NCBI GenBank assembly: GCA_023411715.1
Contig: JAEYOM010000093.1
Coordinates: 1-10,057, forward strand
DNA from: Bacillota bacterium
Lineage (GTDB): Bacteria; Bacillota; Clostridia; Acetivibrionales; DTU013
Direction of reading: 5' to 3'
DNA: 10,057 bases
The position numbers and the translations under genes are program-made. Shown here piece by piece: positions 5,695 to 10,057 of the stretch. Below the pieces are notes generated by a model. It was not told where the DNA came from. It searched no databases and saw only the letters and a list, made by a program, of their open reading frames with translations. Position 1 is the stretch's first letter, and each line of letters opens with the position of its first letter.

Positions 5695-8600
5695 CTATTC
5701 AGATAAGTCTTTAATGCTGCTAAACAGGTCCTTCTCACGACTAATATCATCTTCAGTACCGGCTGCGCAAAAGCAGTTCTGTTTTATTACAGCATCTATT
5801 ACATCAGCCAGCGCTCTAATATCTTCATCTGTGGTACTCAGAATTTCATCCCGCTCTTTTTGTAACGCCTCCGGTGTTTCGCCTATAATATGAAGTTCCT
5901 GGGATATATTTGCTTCACTTATAATATTTGTAGTAGCATATGCACCGGAATCTATTCTCGCGATGGTTCCAATGATGTAGTTCATCATTTTCCGCTTATC
6001 CGCCTTAAAGCCTCTTAAAAATGAAGCCGAACTATCAAAGCAGTTCAGTGTTTCCCTGATGTGCGGGTCACGAGCTGAATCAAATATAACGTTGCCATCA
6101 CGGGATATTTCCACTTGTACTCCATAAGCTCCTCCTACTGCTCTGACCTTATTATATAAATACTCGTTTAGTATAGTTTCAAGCACCGCCATGCTTCCAT
6201 TGTATTTATAGCCAAGCTTTTTAATATTATACCCCTTGCTTACGGCATTGGACGACTGTGTTGAAATTAATCCTTCATTTATATTCGTGACAGGAAATTC
6301 ATACTTGCAGGTCGCCAGCTTTTCGTCATTCATATCTTTAAAAAAGCTGCTTAATTTGGTTTTATAAGCCGAGTATTGATTACCGCTTCCAACAAAGCCC
6401 AATATCAAATTGTTTTTATTAAAAACATACTTGTAAACCTCCATAATATTACTTTGAATCTCATTGTATCTTTCTTCGAAATTTTCATCCAGGTCACTGA
6501 TAAAATCATAATAAGGCCGCCCGTCCAAACGTTCAGAATACCTGTCCTTTTCGGAAATGTATGAATTTAATCGCAGCAACCCCATATAGTTGGATGTGGC
6601 AAGAAATTCTGTTTGAATTTTCTGTTCGTGTATAATATTTTTTAGAATTTCTTTATTGTCAAATTTCGATTTTGTAGTAAGTTGATTAAGAAGTTCTATT
6701 GTTGCGTCCATATCGGCGTCAAAAGCTGACAGCATTAATAGCATTTTGGGATTATACTCGGAGGTTGAATCTATTTTACTAAAAGTACCGATACATGCAT
6801 TGAAATCTGCTGTTTTGTGCTGAAGCTCATTCTGCAGATCTTCACAACTGTATTTTTCGGTATCGGTATGACCGACTAAAGCTTCCAAAAGCTTTATATA
6901 AGGGAGTTTATCCTGGGGAACCGTGGATGTATCAAAGTAAAAATTCATATAATTCATGCCGTTTGTTTCAGTCGTGGTGTACATGATCTTAACGCCATTT
7001 ACCTCTTCGATATTAGGATTAAGCATAACATCGCTCTTTTTCAAATCCGAAAGTTCCAGTACCGGCAGCTTTGAAATTGTTTCTTCCGAATCCAGCTCCA
7101 GCTGCCACTTTTTCAAATCCTTTGCCTGTTTTATAATTTCAATTATTTCATCAGCAGAAAGCTTGCTTTTATATTCCTTAAGTTGCTTTCCCAGTGCTTC
7201 AGTCTCATTTTCTTCAAGCCCCTGTTTTGGTTTCAATTCTATAATTGCTTTATGAGTGTTGTTAATCAAATATTCTTTTACAAGCTTTTCAAAGTAGTTT
7301 TCTTTGAGGGCCTTTTCTAAAATACTGATATTCATATCATAATCGAAATTGGCAAGCGGATCTCCGTCATACATCCACATTTGCATTGTTTTATTATTAA
7401 GATTTATCCCACGGTCACGGCTGTTGTAAGATGTCTCCTCCATGTATGGTTTTACTTCATAAGAATGAATAAGGGCAGCTATACTCCTTTTATTGAAACC
7501 ATTTTGAATAGTTTTTTTCAGCTCAGTCTCTATAGCTTCTTTAAATTCTGCTCTTTGATTTTCATGACCGTTTTCGCAAATTATTGAAAATACAGGTTGA
7601 GCCATTCCTCCGCCACTGCCTAAGCTATAGTATATATCACCAAATCCTTTAGCATCCAGAGCTTTTTTGAATGGCGCGTCTCCTTCAAAAAGCAATGAAA
7701 TAATCATTTCAAAAGCCTTTGACACTTCGGCATTTGTCGTTTTATCCACTACGCAGTTCCATGAAAGGCAGGTTTTATTCTCTAAAGAGCTATCCTTTTG
7801 AACATTATATTCATATGTTTTTTCAATACTTTTTGTTAACGGCTTCTGCAGCTCAATACCGCTGTCGGTTGCTTTTTTGCTGAATTTGCCAAGATAGGCG
7901 GAATCGAGAAATTTAAGAGTTTCATCCAAGTTTATATCACCGTATAAATAAATATAACAATTTGAAGGTTGATAAAACTTGTTGTAGGTATCAACAAGCT
8001 TCTCATAGGTCAGGTTCATCATCTCCTCAGGACGGCCGCCGGCATCCCATACAGCTGTAGTATCAGGCAGCAGTAATTGGGCTATTTTTTGATTCATCAG
8101 ACTGAAAGTATCATACTGCGCCTTTATTTCATTAAAGACAACCCCACTGTATGTAAGGTCAGACTTAGGTGAGTCCAATTCATAATGCCCTGCTTCCTGC
8201 AGGAATATTTTTTTATTAGTAAGTACATTGGGATAGAAAACCGCATCCATATAAATGCTTAATAAATTCATGAAATCTTTTTCGTTTTTGCTTGCGGCAG
8301 TATAGTTTGTATAATCATTAAAGGTACCTGCATTAAAATATGTTTTTAGAGATTGGTTATCCGTTACCGAAAGTATGGATTTGACCGGATAATTCTTTGA
8401 GCCATCCAGTAAGCAATGCTCAATCACATGGTTCACACCGCTGTTATCATTGGGTGGCGTACGGAAATTGATTGAAAATACTTTGTTTGTATCACTGTTT
8501 TTCAAATATATTAGCTTTGCACCACTCTTGACATGCTCATATTGTATTACTGTTGACCGAATGCCTTCTACGTAGGTCTGCTTCACTAGTTTGAAGCCAT

Positions 8601-8715
8601 ACTTTAAGCTGGATTGGTTTAATTCATTTTCCTGAGCAAAGGCTGTAATAGATAATAATGATGAAATAATTATTATAACAGTTAAAATAGCTAATAACTT
8701 ACTAAATGATTTCAT
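5695..8715 (-). CDS. Secreted M16C (PreP/Cym1-like) zinc metallopeptidase
   Basis: 1006 residues, the full length of the presequence-protease subfamily: two M16 halves forming a chamber that degrades peptides and small unfolded proteins. The inverted zinc motif H96-V-I-E99-H100 is followed by CLLDGSKNYPVK, and the third ligand E196 lies in GVVFNEIKAQ. The C-terminal half has the family's GGAYG (861-865) and RDP (882-884). Unlike most bacterial relatives, which are cytoplasmic, it starts with a signal peptide: MKSFSK, a hydrophobic core, and a likely cut after AFA (residue 27). No lipobox Cys and no wall anchor were seen, so it should be released. The start chosen has AAAAGGAG 7 nt upstream; an ATG 33 nt further upstream would put that RBS inside the gene. 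It lies 96 nt after the VanS-like kinase gene with its own regulated promoter. Peptide nutrition or defence against peptide antibiotics is possible. Confidence 0.92.
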   Translation of the reverse strand: MKSFSKLLAILTVIIIISSLLSITAFAQENELNQSSLKYGFKLVKQTYVEGIRSTVIQYEHVKSGAKLIYLKNSDTNKVFSINFRTPPNDNSGVNHVIEHCLLDGSKNYPVKSILSVTDNQSLKTYFNAGTFNDYTNYTAASKNEKDFMNLLSIYMDAVFYPNVLTNKKIFLQEAGHYELDSPKSDLTYSGVVFNEIKAQYDTFSLMNQKIAQLLLPDTTAVWDAGGRPEEMMNLTYEKLVDTYNKFYQPSNCYIYLYGDINLDETLKFLDSAYLGKFSKKATDSGIELQKPLTKSIEKTYEYNVQKDSSLENKTCLSWNCVVDKTTNAEVSKAFEMIISLLFEGDAPFKKALDAKGFGDIYYSLGSGGGMAQPVFSIICENGHENQRAEFKEAIETELKKTIQNGFNKRSIAALIHSYEVKPYMEETSYNSRDRGINLNNKTMQMWMYDGDPLANFDYDMNISILEKALKENYFEKLVKEYLINNTHKAIIELKPKQGLEENETEALGKQLKEYKSKLSADEIIEIIKQAKDLKKWQLELDSEETISKLPVLELSDLKKSDVMLNPNIEEVNGVKIMYTTTETNGMNYMNFYFDTSTVPQDKLPYIKLLEALVGHTDTEKYSCEDLQNELQHKTADFNACIGTFSKIDSTSEYNPKMLLMLSAFDADMDATIELLNQLTTKSKFDNKEILKNIIHEQKIQTEFLATSNYMGLLRLNSYISEKDRYSERLDGRPYYDFISDLDENFEERYNEIQSNIMEVYKYVFNKNNLILGFVGSGNQYSAYKTKLSSFFKDMNDEKLATCKYEFPVTNINEGLISTQSSNAVSKGYNIKKLGYKYNGSMAVLETILNEYLYNKVRAVGGAYGVQVEISRDGNVIFDSARDPHIRETLNCFDSSASFLRGFKADKRKMMNYIIGTIARIDSGAYATTNIISEANISQELHIIGETPEALQKERDEILSTTDEDIRALADVIDAVIKQNCFCAAGTEDDISREKDLFSSIKDLSE

Positions 8716-8747
8716 AACAAGTCTCCTTTTCCTTTTATTTATATACA

Positions 8748-8810
8748 ATTAAACCATAGAAAAAGAAGATGTATTTTAATATTCACTTATAAAAATCTTA
8801 AGACTTTCTT
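8748..8810 (-). promoter_or_regulatory. Regulated promoter of the M16 peptidase gene with tandem repeats
   Basis: Minus strand: AGAAAGTCTTAAGA followed by TTTTTATAAGT (8786-8810) contains TAAGA-N6-TAAGT in the same register as the carboxypeptidase promoter. A further, less certain repeat at the kinase stop codon may add a third copy. The -10-like TTTAAT (8748-8753) with TGG before it lies 32 nt downstream of the motif, against 31 in the other promoter. No good -35 is present. The motif-to-ATG distance is 70 nt here and 67 nt there. Confidence 0.6.
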
Positions 8811-8811
8811 A

Positions 8812-9939
8812 TTATATATCCGAAGCCGGAAGTGTCACAGTGAAAACTGTATGTTCCTGGCTGCTCTCCGCTGTGATCGTGCCGCCATGTGCTGTAACAA
8901 TTTCTTTTGCGATTGCCAAGCCTAATCCAGCGCCCCCTGTATTGGACGAACGGGAGGAATCTAAACGGTAGAACTTTTCGAAGATTGTATCCAGCTTTTG
9001 TAGTGGGATGGGGTTGCCTTGATTGGTAAAGGTTATTACGATATTTTTCTCCTGTTGTACAGCGGAAATATCTATGACACTGTTATCATAGCTATAGGCT
9101 ATCGCATTTTTCAGGATATTGTTGAAAACACGAGCCAGTTTATCCGCGTCTCCCCACAGAGTGAGGCTGTCAAACACATCGACGGATACCTGCCTTCCCT
9201 GAGGAGTCAGCATCGGATAGAATTCATCCGCCATCTGCTGGAGCATAAACGATAATCTAATTTTTTCTTTATTCAAAACTATGGTCTGAAGATTAAACCT
9301 CGTGATCTCAAAAAATTCATTGATAAGCTGCTCCAACCGGTAAGCCTTTTCAAGAGTTATCCCGATATATTTTGCTTTCTGTTCCTGGGGCATATCCGGC
9401 GCCTCATCCAAAAGATTCAGATAACCAATTACAGAGGTCAGCGGCGTTTTTATATCATGCGCCAAATAAACAACCAAATCATTTTTTCGCTTTTCTGCTT
9501 CCTGCGCTGCCTTTGCTCGTTTATCCAAGCTATCCTTTATCCTGTTAAACTTATTCTCCATAACTTCCAGTTCCGGTGAAAGCCTGATTTCATCATTTGA
9601 CTCCTTGACTAATCTATCCATAGCAGAGCTGATCTCATCAAAATACTTTGTAAACCTCGAAATCGAAAGCCTAAATAAAACTATCATAAAGGCAATGGTT
9701 AAAAAAAACAAAATAAAATCCATATTATTACGTAATAAATATCGGTAAATTGTATTTGCATCAGACTCTTTTAAGTTAAACGTGTTCATTAAAAAATAAA
9801 CTACGCTGTCTCCAAAATAGCCTTTAACAGCAATACGCAGCATAATAACAGCTGCAATCGCTATAATAACGATTAGGAGCATTTGAACAAATACTTTCCT
9901 TTTTAATTTGGAATAATCGTTCTTTCTCTTATTTATCAA
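8812..9939 (-). CDS. vanS: VanS-like sensor histidine kinase
   Basis: 375 residues from the TTG start. Two membrane segments (about 16-36 and 73-92) enclose a short extracytoplasmic loop. A HAMP-like linker follows, then the H box YLAHDIKTPLTSVIGYL with phospho-acceptor H161, the N box NNILKNAIAY (273-282), FEKFYRL (320-326) and the G box GGAGLGLAIAKE. Close similarity to enterococcal VanS is evident from remembered sequence: NDYSKL near the start, SRFTKYFDEI, LLDEAPDMP, KAYRLEQLI and DKLARVFNNILKNA. VanS proteins phosphorylate or dephosphorylate VanR in response to glycopeptides or wall stress. The TTG start overlaps the regulator's stop by 11 nt, implying translational coupling. An ATG at 9996 is in frame but would overlap the regulator by 68 nt. 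No vanHAX, vanG or vanXY gene is in view, so glycopeptide resistance is not implied. Confidence 0.9.
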   Translation of the reverse strand: MINKRKNDYSKLKRKVFVQMLLIVIIAIAAVIMLRIAVKGYFGDSVVYFLMNTFNLKESDANTIYRYLLRNNMDFILFFLTIAFMIVLFRLSISRFTKYFDEISSAMDRLVKESNDEIRLSPELEVMENKFNRIKDSLDKRAKAAQEAEKRKNDLVVYLAHDIKTPLTSVIGYLNLLDEAPDMPQEQKAKYIGITLEKAYRLEQLINEFFEITRFNLQTIVLNKEKIRLSFMLQQMADEFYPMLTPQGRQVSVDVFDSLTLWGDADKLARVFNNILKNAIAYSYDNSVIDISAVQQEKNIVITFTNQGNPIPLQKLDTIFEKFYRLDSSRSSNTGGAGLGLAIAKEIVTAHGGTITAESSQEHTVFTVTLPASDI

Positions 9940-10057
9940 TTTTATAGCCGACCCCCCACACTGTCTTGATATATTTAGGGTGCTCTGCGTTATCATGCAT
10001 TTTTTCTCTTAAATGCCTTATATGAACCATTACCGTATTATTGCTGTTGCTGAAATA
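9929..10057 (-). CDS. vanR: VanR-like OmpR-family response regulator, C-terminal fragment (cut by window edge)
   Basis: The last 42 residues of the winged-helix DNA-binding domain: YFSNSNNTVMVHIRHLREKM with the recognition-helix and wing pattern, then HPKYIKTVWGVGYKIDK and stop. The ending closely matches enterococcal VanR as I remember it. The rest, including the phosphorylated receiver domain, lies outside the window. It overlaps the downstream VanS-like kinase gene. As an OmpR/PhoB-type regulator it should bind direct repeats with a spacing of about one helical turn, like those in front of the M16 and carboxypeptidase genes. Confidence 0.93.
   Translation of the reverse strand, partial: YFSNSNNTVMVHIRHLREKMHDNAEHPKYIKTVWGVGYKIDK

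Noticed and set aside
8716..8748. Upstream ATG giving the M16 peptidase 11 more residues
   Set aside because: The strong AAAAGGAG RBS lies inside that extension, and the shorter form gives a normal signal peptide.
9940..9996. Longer VanS-like kinase starting at an ATG at 9996
   Set aside because: It would overlap the regulator gene by 68 nt and the extra residues do not resemble the family; the TTG at 9939 is next to the conserved start region. Some doubt remains because the TTG's RBS is weak.
8812..10057. A vancomycin-resistance locus
   Set aside because: Only the VanRS-like sensor pair is present. None of the enzymes that make or protect altered peptidoglycan precursors (VanH, VanA/B/G, VanX, VanXY, VanT) is in the window.

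Overview
The window looks like chromosomal DNA of an anaerobic Gram-positive bacterium of class Clostridia. The signs are a rubredoxin-first ('reverse') rubrerythrin, a flavodoxin-type redox protein, a VanRS-type two-component system, strong AGGAGG-type ribosome binding sites, frequent GTG/TTG starts and moderately AT-rich DNA. No insertion sequence, phage gene, tRNA, rRNA or CRISPR array was seen. All genes but one lie on the minus strand, so the layout is described in minus-strand transcription order.

Right part (10057 to 4541): an envelope-sensing block. It opens with the C-terminal end of a VanR-like response regulator, which runs off the window. A VanS-like sensor kinase overlaps it. Next come a secreted M16C (PreP/Cym1-like) zinc metallopeptidase and a membrane-anchored D-alanyl-D-alanine carboxypeptidase. 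The last two genes have closely matching upstream regions: the same tandem TAAGA/TAAGT repeats with an 11-nt period, then a TGN-extended -10 box 31 or 32 nt further on, with the start codon at almost the same distance. I infer that one regulator, most simply the VanR-like protein encoded just upstream, controls both. An inverted repeat also covers the -10 box and Shine-Dalgarno of the carboxypeptidase gene.

Middle part (4440 to 3381): a separate unit. A strong promoter (TTGTTA-N17-TATACT) drives a leader RNA that can fold either into an intrinsic terminator or into a competing long-range pairing. It is followed by a 30-residue single-pass membrane protein and then by reverse rubrerythrin (peroxide reduction). 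The unit ends at an intrinsic terminator. The leader fits the layout of a riboswitch or attenuator, but I do not recognise its class.

Left part (3348 to 1): a membrane acyltransferase of the OafA type with its own promoter; a plus-strand gene for a secreted, extremely basic protein with Ala-Lys-Arg-Thr repeats and a C-terminal bacterial SH3 domain; and a minus-strand pair of a flavodoxin-like protein and a TetR regulator. The pair's promoter carries a perfect 10-bp inverted repeat directly after the -10 box, a textbook position for TetR autorepression. A probably bidirectional terminator separates the SH3 gene from the convergent acyltransferase gene.

Overall the content points to cell-surface maintenance and stress response: peptidoglycan trimming, polymer acylation, a cationic wall-associated protein, an extracellular peptidase and peroxide detoxification.
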